Source of the DNA: Pandoraea sp.
Lineage (GTDB): Bacteria > Pseudomonadota > Gammaproteobacteria > Burkholderiales > Burkholderiaceae
Direction of reading: 5' to 3'
Length of the DNA stretch: 64,000 nt
Assembly (NCBI RefSeq): GCF_004297875.1
Contig: NZ_SCSK01000067.1
Location: forward strand, 62,001-126,000
Every line of letters begins with the position of its first letter. The stretch's first letter is position 1. The position numbers and the translations under genes were made by a program. The notes under the pieces were generated by a model. It did no database searches. It saw nothing but the letters and a program-made list of their open reading frames with translations, and was not told where the DNA came from. This document shows positions 42,191 to 50,631 of the stretch, in pieces.

Positions 42191-43651
42191 ATGAAATATC
42201 TTTCCACACGTGACGTCGCCGGCAGCGAGCCGCTGTCGTTTTCCCATATCCTGCTGGGTGGCCTCGCGCCGGACGGCGGCCTGTACCTGCCGCTCGCTTA
42301 TCCGCGCATCGGCGCGGCCGAACTCACGGCCTGGCGGCAACTGTCATATGCCGATCTCGCCAGTGCCATCCTGGGTAAATTCTGCGACGATATTCCCGCC
42401 GACGACTTGCGCCGACTCGCGCGCCGCACCTACACACCCGAGATCTACCGCAACGTGCGCGCCGGGGAAGATCCGCGCGAGATCGCGCCGCTGCGCGTGC
42501 TGGGCGACGAGCAGGGCACCCGGCTGTCCCTGCTGGGCCTGTCCAACGGACCGACGCTGGCCTTCAAGGACATGGCCATGCAACTGCTGGGTAATCTGTT
42601 CGAATACGCGTTGGCGCAGCATGGGCAATCGCTCAACATCCTCGGCGCGACCTCCGGCGACACCGGCAGCGCGGCCGAATACGCGATGCGCGGCAAGCAG
42701 GGCATCCGGGTTTTCATGTTGTCCCCGGCCGGCAAGATGAGCGCGTTCCAGACCGCGCAAATGTACAGTCTGCAAGACCCGAACATCTTCAATCTGGCGG
42801 TCCAGGGCGTGTTCGACGATTGCCAGGACATCGTCAAGGCGGTCTCGAACGATCTGGCGTTCAAGGCGCAACAGCAAATCGGCACAGTCAACTCGATCAA
42901 CTGGGCGCGCGTGGTCGCGCAGGTGGTTTACTACTTCAAGGGCTATTTCGCGGCCACTGGCGGTGCGAGCGGGCAGGACCGGCCAGTCTCGTTCACGGTG
43001 CCCTCGGGCAATTTCGGCAACGTTTGCGCCGGTCATATCGCGCGCATGATGGGCCTGCCGATCCACCGGCTGGTGGTGGCCACCAACGAAAACGACGTAC
43101 TCGACGAGTTTTTCCGCACCGGTCGCTACCGTGTGCGCAAGTCCGCCGAAACGCTGCATACCAGCAGTCCAAGCATGGATATTTCCAAGGCGTCCAATTT
43201 CGAGCGTTTCATGTTCGATCTGCTGGGACGCGATGCCCGGCGCACGGTCGACCTCTTCAAGGCCGTCGAGACCGAAGGCGGGTTCGATCTGGCGGGCTCG
43301 ACCGATTTTGCCCGCATCGCCGAGTTTGGCTTCGTCTCGGGACGCAGCACGCACGACGACCGCCTGGCCACGATTCGAGACATCGATCAGCGCTATGGCG
43401 TGGTCATCGACACCCACACTGCCGACGGCGTCAAAGTCGCGCGCGAACAACTTGAGCCCGGCGTCCCCATGGTCGTGCTTGAAACGGCGCAGCCAGCCAA
43501 GTTCGCCGAGACGATTCGCGAAGCGCTGCGCCGCGAACCGCCGCGCCCGGCGGGTTTCGAGCATCTCGAGGCGCTGCCGCAGCGCTTCGAAACCGTGCCG
43601 GCCGACGTTGCCCGTGTGAAGGCGTTCATCGCCGCACACACCGGCCTCTAG
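42191..43651 (+). CDS. thrC: Threonine synthase
   Basis: PLP-dependent threonine synthase (486 aa) converting O-phosphohomoserine to threonine. The start MKYLSTRD and the PLP Lys motif NGPTLAFKDMAMQLLG are typical of the long proteobacterial/fungal type; GATSGDTGSAAEYAM and VPSGNFGNVCAGHIA complete the cofactor site. Together with hom it forms the threonine arm. The next gene starts 19 bp downstream. Confidence 0.97.
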   Translation: MKYLSTRDVAGSEPLSFSHILLGGLAPDGGLYLPLAYPRIGAAELTAWRQLSYADLASAILGKFCDDIPADDLRRLARRTYTPEIYRNVRAGEDPREIAPLRVLGDEQGTRLSLLGLSNGPTLAFKDMAMQLLGNLFEYALAQHGQSLNILGATSGDTGSAAEYAMRGKQGIRVFMLSPAGKMSAFQTAQMYSLQDPNIFNLAVQGVFDDCQDIVKAVSNDLAFKAQQQIGTVNSINWARVVAQVVYYFKGYFAATGGASGQDRPVSFTVPSGNFGNVCAGHIARMMGLPIHRLVVATNENDVLDEFFRTGRYRVRKSAETLHTSSPSMDISKASNFERFMFDLLGRDARRTVDLFKAVETEGGFDLAGSTDFARIAEFGFVSGRSTHDDRLATIRDIDQRYGVVIDTHTADGVKVAREQLEPGVPMVVLETAQPAKFAETIREALRREPPRPAGFEHLEALPQRFETVPADVARVKAFIAAHTGL

Positions 43652-43670
43652 CCCGCCGCACCCAGCCGAT

Positions 43671-44279
43671 ATGGCTCGCGCGCCGCGTCTGTCGTCGCTG
43701 CTGAAGGAGGTGCGCGCCTGCCGCGCCTGCGCGGCGGATTTGCCGCATGAACCAAGGCCGGTGGTAGTCGCACACGCATCCTCTCGGGTGCTGATTATCG
43801 GCCAGGCGCCCGGCCGGCGCGTTCACGACACGGGCGTGCCGTGGAACGATCCGTCGGGTGACCGCCTGCGCGGTTGGCTGGAGATGAGCCGCGAGGGTTT
43901 CTACGACGCTTCGGTGCTGGCGATCGTGCCGATGGGACTCTGTTTTCCCGGCAGCGGCAAGCATGGTGACCTGCCGCCGCGTTCGATTTGCGCGCCGCGC
44001 TGGCATGGCGCATTGCGCCAGGCCATGCCAGACATCCGACTGACCCTCCTGATCGGCAGCTACGCGCAGCGCTATTACCTTGGCGACGCCTGCGGCGCCA
44101 CCATGGCCGACACCATACGGCAATGGCGCACCCACCTGCCAGCCTATTTCCCGCTGCCGCACCCCAGTCCGCGCAATCAGGCGTGGTTCAAGCACCACCC
44201 GTGGTTCGAGGCCGAGGTGCTGCCGGCGCTGCGCCAGTGTTTGCGCGATATTTTGCCGCCTGCGGCCCAGCCATCCTGA
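43671..44279 (+). CDS. Uracil-DNA glycosylase superfamily protein with four-cysteine pattern
   Basis: A 202-residue protein of the UDG superfamily. The water-activating motif region is LIIGQAPGRRVHDTGVPWND (GQAPG 44-48) and the second motif is LPHPSPRNQ (HPSPRN 164-169). Cys17-x2-Cys20, Cys91 and Cys107 (x15) match the C-x2-C...C-x14-17-C arrangement that binds 4Fe-4S in family 4/5 UDGs. GQAPG differs from GEAPG of family 4 and GEQPG of UdgX, so the subfamily is unclear. Uracil removal from DNA is likely but not certain. It sits between thrC and moeA with no functional link evident. Confidence 0.72.
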   Translation: MARAPRLSSLLKEVRACRACAADLPHEPRPVVVAHASSRVLIIGQAPGRRVHDTGVPWNDPSGDRLRGWLEMSREGFYDASVLAIVPMGLCFPGSGKHGDLPPRSICAPRWHGALRQAMPDIRLTLLIGSYAQRYYLGDACGATMADTIRQWRTHLPAYFPLPHPSPRNQAWFKHHPWFEAEVLPALRQCLRDILPPAAQPS

Positions 44280-44432
44280 TAACCCTTATGTGGCGGCGGC
44301 GCTGTGCAACGGCGGGGCAGCCGCTACAATGCAAAAATGCGGGGCGCGCCCGTGAGCCTCGATGCGCCGGCATGACCGTTGCGTGCCATGCGCTGCGCAC
44401 TGACCCCGAACTCCCTGACCGTGACATCGACC

Positions 44433-45641
44433 ATGCTGAGTACCCAAGAAGCCCTTCAAGCCGTCCTGAGCGAGGCCCGTCCGATTCGCGAGAGAGAAAG
44501 CCTCGATACGCTTGAAGCCAACGGCCGAGTGCTGGCCGAAGACATCGTGTCGCCGCTGGATGTGCCGCCGATGAGCAACAGTGCGGTCGACGGCTACGCG
44601 GTGCGTCATGCCGACCTGCGCGGCGCCGGGACGGTGTTGCCGGTGTCGCAGCGCGTGCCCGCCGGGCACCAGCCGGAGCCGCTCGAGCCGGGCACCGCGG
44701 CGCGGGTTTTCACCGGCGCGCCGATTCCGGCGGGTGCCGACACCTCGATCATGCAGGAACAGTGCGAAGCGCGCGGCGACGAAGTTGTCATTGGTCATCA
44801 GCCCCAGATGGGCGAATGGATAACCCGCCAGGGGGCGGACATCCAGGCCGGCAGCGTGATCCTGCCGGCTGGCACCCGCCTGAGTCCGCAGGCACTCGGG
44901 CTGGCAGCTTCGATCGGTTGCGCCCGCGTGCCGGTCACCCGGCGCTTGCGCGTGGCGGTTTTTTTCACCGGGGATGAACTGGTCATGCCCGGCGAGCCGC
45001 TACGCCCGGGCGCGATCTACAACTCCAGCCGCTTTACGCTGCGCGGCCTGCTGGAAAATCTTGGCTGCGCGCTGACCGATTTCGGTATCGTGCCCGACCG
45101 GCTCGACGCGACGCGCGCGACGTTGCGTCAAGCAGCGCGGGAGCACGATCTGATCATCACCGTGGGCGGGGTTTCGGTTGGCGAGGAAGACCATATCAAA
45201 CCGGCCGTGCAGGCCGAGGGACGCCTTAACCTGTGGCAGATCGCGCTCAAGCCAGGCAAGCCGCTCGCGTTTGGCGAAATCGACAACGGCACCGCCCGGC
45301 CTGCCTATTTCATGGGCCTGCCGGGCAATCCGGTCTCCAGCCTGGTGACTTTTCTGTTGTTCGTGCGGCCGTTCATCCTGCGCTTGCAGGGCGTCGAGCG
45401 CGTTACGCCACGGCGCTTTGCGATGCGAGCCGATTTCACGCAAAAGAAAGCCGATCGCCGCAACGAATTCCTGCGCGCGCGGCTCAACGAAGACGGCGGC
45501 CTGTCGCTGTTCGCCAATCAGAGTTCGGCGGTCCTGACCTCGGCCGTCTGGGGCGATGGCCTGATTGACAATCCTCCCAATCACGCAATCCAGGCTGGCG
45601 AGAACGTCCAGTTCATTCCCTTTGCCGAATTGCTTTATTGA
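44433..45641 (+). CDS. moeA: Molybdopterin molybdenumtransferase MoeA
   Basis: MoeA (402 aa) inserts molybdate into adenylylated molybdopterin. Domains: N-terminal MoeA region (PPMSNSAVDGYAVRHADL), the MogA-like MPT-binding domain (FFTGDELVMPGEPLRPGAIYNSS, TVGGVSVGEEDHIKP, MGLPGNPVSSLVTF) and the C-terminal domain. I chose ATG 44433 (MLSTQEALQ), matching family starts; an upstream GTG at 44421 is possible. A TACAAT at 44325-44330 may be its -10. The 153 bp before the gene hold nothing else. First of moeA-moaD-moaE. Confidence 0.94.
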   Translation: MLSTQEALQAVLSEARPIRERESLDTLEANGRVLAEDIVSPLDVPPMSNSAVDGYAVRHADLRGAGTVLPVSQRVPAGHQPEPLEPGTAARVFTGAPIPAGADTSIMQEQCEARGDEVVIGHQPQMGEWITRQGADIQAGSVILPAGTRLSPQALGLAASIGCARVPVTRRLRVAVFFTGDELVMPGEPLRPGAIYNSSRFTLRGLLENLGCALTDFGIVPDRLDATRATLRQAAREHDLIITVGGVSVGEEDHIKPAVQAEGRLNLWQIALKPGKPLAFGEIDNGTARPAYFMGLPGNPVSSLVTFLLFVRPFILRLQGVERVTPRRFAMRADFTQKKADRRNEFLRARLNEDGGLSLFANQSSAVLTSAVWGDGLIDNPPNHAIQAGENVQFIPFAELLY

Positions 45642-45664
45642 ACCGCAGGAGCTATGGGTTTCCC

Positions 45665-45922
45665 ATGAAAATAGAATTGCGTTTTTTTGCCAGCGTCCGC
45701 GAGGCCCTGGGTACGGCCGAGGAAACTGTCGAGGTGCCGGAATCGGTACGCACGGTCGGCGACGTGCGAGCCTGGTTGTGCAGGCGCGGCCCCGCTTGGC
45801 AGGAGACCCTGGCCCAGGGCAAGGCCTTGCGCACGGCCTATAACCACCAGATGTGCGGCCCGGCCACGCGCCTGAGCGAGCAGTGCGAAGTGGCTTTTTT
45901 CCCGCCGGTCACCGGCGGCTGA
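45665..45922 (+). CDS. moaD: Molybdopterin synthase small subunit MoaD
   Basis: MoaD (85 aa), the ubiquitin-like sulfur carrier of molybdopterin synthase. Sequence KIELRFFASVREALG and C-terminal FFPPVTGG with the diglycine that carries the thiocarboxylate. ATG 45665 is chosen because conserved sequence begins there; a longer TTG start overlapping moeA would add nine residues. moaE follows by 10 bp. Confidence 0.93.
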   Translation: MKIELRFFASVREALGTAEETVEVPESVRTVGDVRAWLCRRGPAWQETLAQGKALRTAYNHQMCGPATRLSEQCEVAFFPPVTGG

Positions 45923-45932
45923 GGACAACGCC

Positions 45933-46403
45933 ATGCCTATCAAAGTCCAGCAAGGCGATTTCGATTTGAGCGCGGAGGTCGCGGCCCTGCGGGCCGGCGA
46001 TCTGCGCGTGGGCGCCGTGGCCTGCTTTGTCGGTACGGTGCGCGACCTCAGCAGCGGCCAGGACGTCGCCGAACTTGAACTCGAGCATTATCCCGGCATG
46101 ACCGAGAAGTCATTGGCGGCGATTGTCGAGCAAGCCCATGAACGCTGGGATATCTACGACGCGCTGGTGATCCATCGCTACGGCAAGCTCAAGCCGGCCG
46201 ATCAGATCGTTCTGGTAGCCGTGACCTCCGCGCATCGCGGCGAGGCGTTTGCGGCGTGCGAATTCATCATGGATTACCTGAAATCCGAGGCGCCGTTCTG
46301 GAAAAAAGAACAGACCCCGGCCGGGGCCCGGTGGGTCGAGGCGAGACACAGCGATGAGGCTGCGCTGGCGCGCTGGGGCGTTGATAAACCGCAGGACAAG
46401 TAG
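45933..46403 (+). CDS. moaE: Molybdopterin synthase large subunit MoaE
   Basis: MoaE (156 aa) is the catalytic subunit that puts two sulfurs into precursor Z using MoaD thiocarboxylate. The signature VACFVGTVRD and the active-site lysines in YLKSEAPFWKKEQ are present, as is the ALVIHRYGKLKPADQIVLV segment. It ends the moeA-moaD-moaE unit and converges with the haemoglobin gene 12 bp away. Confidence 0.95.
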   Translation: MPIKVQQGDFDLSAEVAALRAGDLRVGAVACFVGTVRDLSSGQDVAELELEHYPGMTEKSLAAIVEQAHERWDIYDALVIHRYGKLKPADQIVLVAVTSAHRGEAFAACEFIMDYLKSEAPFWKKEQTPAGARWVEARHSDEAALARWGVDKPQDK

Positions 46404-46415
46404 CTTGCTGGCGTG

Positions 46416-46874
46416 CTACGGTCGCGCCGGGCGGTTCTGCAGGCGTGCCAGCAGCACTTGCTGCTCCGGCGGCAAGACGTAGTCCCACCCGAACAAGCCA
46501 AGTTGCAGGCTCTGTGCGATGCGCAATGCCGGTGTCATGAAAGCCATCGCCGCGGCTGGCTCGTAAAGGCGATCGACCGTATCCAGAAAAAGATAAAGCC
46601 AGCGGTTGAAGTGCTCGCCCCGCAGTCCCTGCAGCGGCATATGCGCCTGCATGACGTTGCCGCGATAACGCTTGGTGCCGAGCACGATACTGCTCCAGAA
46701 ATCACACATCTTCGGCAGATGCTGTTCCCAACGGCCGGCAAGAATCTGGTCAAAGACCGGGCCGAGCATGTCGTCCCGGCGTATCCTGTCATAAAAAGTA
46801 TCGACCAGCGTGCGGATATTGATTTCGTCGGGCGATGCCGCGCGAGGGGCGGCTGGATCAGCGATTTGAGTCAC
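46416..46874 (-). CDS. Group III truncated haemoglobin
   Basis: Group III truncated haemoglobin (152 aa, trHbP/Ctb class), which binds haem and reacts with O2 and NO. FYDRIRRDDMLGPVF, WEQHLPKMCDFWSSIVLG and the proximal-His segment VMQAHMPL (His78) match group III, including the Trp in helix E region and no glycine motifs of groups I/II. Start is GTG 46874. A promoter with an overlapping NsrR-like palindrome lies directly upstream, supporting a role in nitric oxide defence; the exact reaction is inferred. Confidence 0.88.
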   Translation of the reverse strand: MTQIADPAAPRAASPDEINIRTLVDTFYDRIRRDDMLGPVFDQILAGRWEQHLPKMCDFWSSIVLGTKRYRGNVMQAHMPLQGLRGEHFNRWLYLFLDTVDRLYEPAAAMAFMTPALRIAQSLQLGLFGWDYVLPPEQQVLLARLQNRPARP

Positions 46875-46885
46875 GATACTTAAAT

Positions 46886-46902
46886 ATGTAATTTTAATGC
46901 AT
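46886..46902. promoter_or_regulatory. NsrR-like operator before the truncated haemoglobin gene
   Basis: ATGTAATTTTAATGCAT reads on the minus strand as ATGCATT-AAA-ATTACAT. Against the NsrR consensus ATGYATTTnAAATRCAT it differs at two positions. It overlaps the -10 and predicted start, where a repressor would act. Confidence 0.5.
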
Positions 46903-46929
46903 ATTAATCTGCGTTAACCGGAAAGGCAA
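46901..46929 (-). promoter_or_regulatory. Predicted promoter of the truncated haemoglobin gene
   Basis: On the minus strand TTGCCT (46929-46924), 17 bp, TAATAT (46906-46901); start expected near 46894. Confidence 0.6.
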
Positions 46930-46972
46930 GTCGGGTACCGGCGACGGGCTCGGCGATAAACGCCATTTTTCC

Positions 46973-47001
46973 CTTGAAAACGTCGAGTATCGGCCGCACA
47001 T
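46973..47001 (+). promoter_or_regulatory. Sigma-32-type heat-shock promoter of clpB
   Basis: CTTGAAA (46973-46979), 14 bp, CCGCACAT (46994-47001) resembles the CTTGAA-N13-14-CCCCATNT consensus. It lies 35 bp before clpB. Confidence 0.6.
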
Positions 47002-47035
47002 CGAAGGCAAAGTCAATCTTCTCCTGGAGCATTCG

Positions 47036-49630
47036 ATGCGACAAGACAAATTCACCACGCAGTTCCTCGAGGCGCTTTCAGACGCCCAGAGTACCGCGGT
47101 CGGACGCGACAACCAATATATCGAACCGGTCCATCTGCTGGGCGCCTTGCTGGCTCAGCCGGAGGGCGCGGCACGCTCGCTGCTGGCGCGCGCCGGTGTG
47201 CATGTGCAGCCGCTGGCCAATGCAACGCAGCAGGCCATCGAGCGTCTGCCGCAAGTGCAGGGCACCAATGGCAATGTTCAGGTCGGACGCGATCTGGCCG
47301 GCTTGCTCAATCAGGCTGACAAGGAAGCGCAAAAGCGTGGCGACAGTTACATCGCCAGCGAAATGTTCCTGCTTGCGCTGGCTGACGACAAGGGCGACAC
47401 CGGTCGTCTGGCGCGCGAGCATGGTCTGTCACGCAAGGCGCTGGAGGCGGCCATCGACGCGGTGCGCGGCGGCCAGGCGGTCGACAGCCAGGATGCCGAG
47501 GGCCAGCGCGAGGCGCTCAAGAAATATACGCTCGACCTGACCGAGCGGGCCAAGGCGGGCAAGCTCGACCCGGTCATCGGCCGTGACGATGAAATCCGCC
47601 GCACGATCCAGATCCTGCAGCGCCGCACCAAGAACAACCCGGTGCTGATCGGCGAGCCCGGGGTGGGTAAGACCGCGATCGTCGAGGGACTGGCGCAACG
47701 CATCATCAACGGCGAAGTACCCGAGTCGCTGAAGAACAAGCGCGTTTTGGCACTGGACATGGCGGGCTTGCTGGCCGGCGCGAAGTATCGGGGTGAGTTC
47801 GAGGAACGCCTCAAAGCCGTGCTCAAGGACATTGCCAAGGACGAAGGCCGCACCATCGTCTTCATCGACGAAATCCATACCATGGTCGGTGCCGGCAAGG
47901 CCGAAGGCGCCATGGACGCCGGCAATATGCTCAAGCCGGCGCTGGCGCGCGGCGAACTCCACTGCATCGGCGCGACCACGCTCGACGAGTATCGCAAGTA
48001 CATCGAGAAGGACGCCGCGCTGGAGCGCCGGTTCCAGAAAGTCCTGGTCGACGAACCCTCGGTGGAGGCGACCATCGCCATCCTGCGCGGCCTGCAGGAA
48101 AAGTACGAACTGCACCACGGCGTCGAAATCACCGACCCGGCGATCGTCGCGGCCGCGGAATTGAGCCATCGCTACATTACCGACCGCTTCCTGCCGGACA
48201 AGGCGATCGACCTGATCGACGAGGCCGCCTCGAAGATCAAGATGGAGATCGACTCCAAGCCGGAGGCCATGGATAAGCTCGACCGCCGGCTGATCCAGCT
48301 GAAGATCGAACGCGAGGCCGTGAAGAAGGAAACCGACGAAGCGTCACAAAAGCGGCTGGCCCTGATCGAGGATGAAATCGTCCGGTTGGGCAAGGAGTAC
48401 GCCGATCTCGAGGAAATCTGGACAGCGGAAAAGGCCGCCGTGCAGGGCAGCGCGCAAATCAAGGAAGACATCGATAAGACCCGTGCCGAGATCACGCGTT
48501 TGCAGCGCGAGGGCAAGCTCGACAAGGTTGCCGAGCTGCAATACGGGAAGTTGCCGCAACTCGAGGCCAAGCTCAGGGAAGTCACCCAAGCCGAGGCGTC
48601 GGGCAAGACGCAGGCCCGCCCCAAACTGCTGCGCACGCAAGTGGGGGCCGAGGAAATCGCGGAAGTGGTGTCGCGCGCGACCGGTATTCCGGTGTCGAAG
48701 ATGATGCAGGGCGAGCGGGAAAAGCTGCTGCACATGGAAGACAAACTGCACGAGCGGGTCATCGGCCAGAACGAGGCCATCGAGGCGGTGGCCGACGCCA
48801 TCCGGCGCTCGCGCGCCGGCCTGGCGGATCCGAACCGGCCCTACGGTTCTTTCCTGTTCCTTGGGCCGACGGGGGTTGGCAAGACCGAGCTATGCAAAGC
48901 GCTGGCGACATTCCTGTTCGACTCGGAAGACCATCTGATTCGCATCGATATGAGCGAATTCATGGAAAAGCACAGCGTGGCACGCCTGATCGGTGCGCCG
49001 CCGGGCTATGTCGGTTACGAGGAAGGCGGCTACCTGACCGAAGCCGTGCGGCGCAAACCGTATAGCGTGATTTTGCTTGACGAGGTCGAGAAGGCGCATC
49101 CGGATGTCTTCAACGTACTGCTGCAGGTGCTCGACGACGGTCGCATGACCGATGGCCAGGGCCGTACCGTGGACTTCAAGAACACGGTCATCGTGATGAC
49201 CTCGAACCTGGGGTCGTCGTTGATTCAGGCGATGGTGGGCGAGCCGCAGGACCGCATCAAGGATGCCGTGTGGGGCGAAATCAAGGAGCAGTTCCGGCCG
49301 GAGTTCCTGAATCGCATTGACGAAGTGGTCGTGTTCCATGCGCTCGACGAGCAGCATATCAAGTCGATTGCAATGATCCAGATCGAGCGCCTGCGCGAAC
49401 GGCTGGCCAAGATGGACATGCAGCTCGACGTCTCGGAGGCCGCGCTGGCGCATGTTGCCAAAGAGGGCTATGACCCCGTCTTCGGGGCCAGGCCGCTCAA
49501 GCGTGCGATCCAGCAGGAGATCGAGAATCCGGTGGCCAAGCTGATCCTGGCAGGCAAGTTCGGACCGAAGGATGTCGTGCCGGTCGATTGGCACGATGGC
49601 AAGTATCAGTTCGAGCGGATCGTGCACTGA
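47036..49630 (+). CDS. clpB: Disaggregating chaperone ClpB
   Basis: ClpB (864 aa), the hexameric AAA+ disaggregase that works with DnaK. Domains: Clp-N (about 1-145), NBD1 (Walker A GEPGVGKT), the ClpB middle coiled-coil (about 405-520, KIEREAVKKETDEASQKRL...) that separates ClpB from ClpA/ClpC, NBD2 (Walker A GPTGVGKT) and a D2-small domain. No ClpP-binding tripeptide is evident. ATG 47036 has GGAG upstream. A sigma-32-like promoter precedes it and a clear terminator follows. Confidence 0.98.
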   Translation: MRQDKFTTQFLEALSDAQSTAVGRDNQYIEPVHLLGALLAQPEGAARSLLARAGVHVQPLANATQQAIERLPQVQGTNGNVQVGRDLAGLLNQADKEAQKRGDSYIASEMFLLALADDKGDTGRLAREHGLSRKALEAAIDAVRGGQAVDSQDAEGQREALKKYTLDLTERAKAGKLDPVIGRDDEIRRTIQILQRRTKNNPVLIGEPGVGKTAIVEGLAQRIINGEVPESLKNKRVLALDMAGLLAGAKYRGEFEERLKAVLKDIAKDEGRTIVFIDEIHTMVGAGKAEGAMDAGNMLKPALARGELHCIGATTLDEYRKYIEKDAALERRFQKVLVDEPSVEATIAILRGLQEKYELHHGVEITDPAIVAAAELSHRYITDRFLPDKAIDLIDEAASKIKMEIDSKPEAMDKLDRRLIQLKIEREAVKKETDEASQKRLALIEDEIVRLGKEYADLEEIWTAEKAAVQGSAQIKEDIDKTRAEITRLQREGKLDKVAELQYGKLPQLEAKLREVTQAEASGKTQARPKLLRTQVGAEEIAEVVSRATGIPVSKMMQGEREKLLHMEDKLHERVIGQNEAIEAVADAIRRSRAGLADPNRPYGSFLFLGPTGVGKTELCKALATFLFDSEDHLIRIDMSEFMEKHSVARLIGAPPGYVGYEEGGYLTEAVRRKPYSVILLDEVEKAHPDVFNVLLQVLDDGRMTDGQGRTVDFKNTVIVMTSNLGSSLIQAMVGEPQDRIKDAVWGEIKEQFRPEFLNRIDEVVVFHALDEQHIKSIAMIQIERLRERLAKMDMQLDVSEAALAHVAKEGYDPVFGARPLKRAIQQEIENPVAKLILAGKFGPKDVVPVDWHDGKYQFERIVH

Positions 49631-49653
49631 TCGCCAGCGGCGAAGTGCAGCAC

Positions 49654-49680
49654 AGGCGCGGCTTCGGCCGCGCTTTTTTT
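49654..49680 (+). terminator. Rho-independent terminator of clpB
   Basis: GCGCGGC (49656-49662), loop TTCG, GCCGCGC (49667-49673), flanking pairs, then seven T to 49680. Confidence 0.88.
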
Positions 49681-49721
49681 GCGTGCGCGTCTGTGTGACG
49701 CCTGGGGCGTGCGGTAGGGAT

Positions 49722-50567
49722 TCAGTCGCGGCCGTGCGCCGGGGGAGGGCGGTGTTCGGAGACCTGATGCTGGCCACGAGCGAAGAACGCGCTCGGACTC
49801 TCGCCGAAGGCGCGCCGGAACATGGCCGAGAACGCGCTTTGACTGCTGTAGCCGAGTTCGTGCGCGATGCGAGCCAGCGAGTAGCCTCGCGAGGCGAGCG
49901 GGATCGCCTGCGCCAGCAGCGCCTGCTGGCGCCAATGTACAAAGCTCGTACCCATCTCCTGACGGAATAACCGGGCGATCGTGCGCGAACTCGCGCCGGC
50001 ATAGCGCGACCACTGCTCCAGCGTCCAGGTGCGCGCCGGGTCCGCCAGAATCGCATTGCACAGATTCAGCAAGCGTTTGTCATTAGGTAGCGGCACTTGC
50101 AGCGGCAGTGGCGTTGCACGGCCGATCTCGTCCAGGGCCAACGCGCCCAGCAGGCGCTCGCGCGCCGGATCCAGCGGGCCGGGCTGGTCAATTGCGGCAA
50201 TCAATTCGCGCAGCAGGGGCGAGACTTCGACCACCCGGCAACCGCTCAACGCCGCGGGAATTGCCGCCGGCAGCACATACAGCGTACGCAAATAGGCGTC
50301 TTTCAGAATCGATAACTGGTGCGGCGTGTGAGGCGGAATCCAAAGGGCCCGCGACGGCGGCACGATCCACGCGGCGTTGGCAACCGCCAGCCGGATGACG
50401 CCTTGCGTGGTGTAGGCGACCTGAGCCCACGGATGCGCATGACGCGGCACGACGACGCCCTGCGCCAGCGGTCGCGAACGCAACCTCACCGGCCGGGCGT
50501 CGCTGGGCCCGTATTCGTGAGGCACGATATGCAGCGCGATGGGCGCGCTTGGGATCTGCTCGGGCAT
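49722..50567 (-). CDS. AraC-family regulator
   Basis: AraC-type regulator (281 aa). The N-terminal cupin domain (about 30-110; PRHAHPWAQVAYTTQGVIRL, WIPPHTPHQLSI) precedes the two HTH modules (about 180-270; WTLEQWSRYAGASSRTIARLFRQEMG, ARIAHELGYSSQSAFSAMFRRAFGESP). Similar regulators (NimR/YeaM type) often control adjacent efflux genes; here the gene lies 64 bp downstream of, and on the same strand as, the sulfatase-like gene, so it may be co-transcribed. Its target is unknown. The C-terminus is Pro/His-rich. Confidence 0.86.
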   Translation of the reverse strand: MPEQIPSAPIALHIVPHEYGPSDARPVRLRSRPLAQGVVVPRHAHPWAQVAYTTQGVIRLAVANAAWIVPPSRALWIPPHTPHQLSILKDAYLRTLYVLPAAIPAALSGCRVVEVSPLLRELIAAIDQPGPLDPARERLLGALALDEIGRATPLPLQVPLPNDKRLLNLCNAILADPARTWTLEQWSRYAGASSRTIARLFRQEMGTSFVHWRQQALLAQAIPLASRGYSLARIAHELGYSSQSAFSAMFRRAFGESPSAFFARGQHQVSEHRPPPAHGRD

Positions 50568-50631
50568 GGCAATCAGGCGGGAAATGGGCTGAGCAGATGT
50601 TAGCGCACCCGCGCCGAACGCGTGCGGCGCC

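Noticed and set aside
42344..43639. 431-codon minus-strand frame opposite thrC
   Set aside because: Same reason: GC3-driven shadow of a clear gene.
44325..44340. Leaderless start for moeA from TACAAT at 44325-44330
   Set aside because: The ATG just after it is out of frame with moeA.
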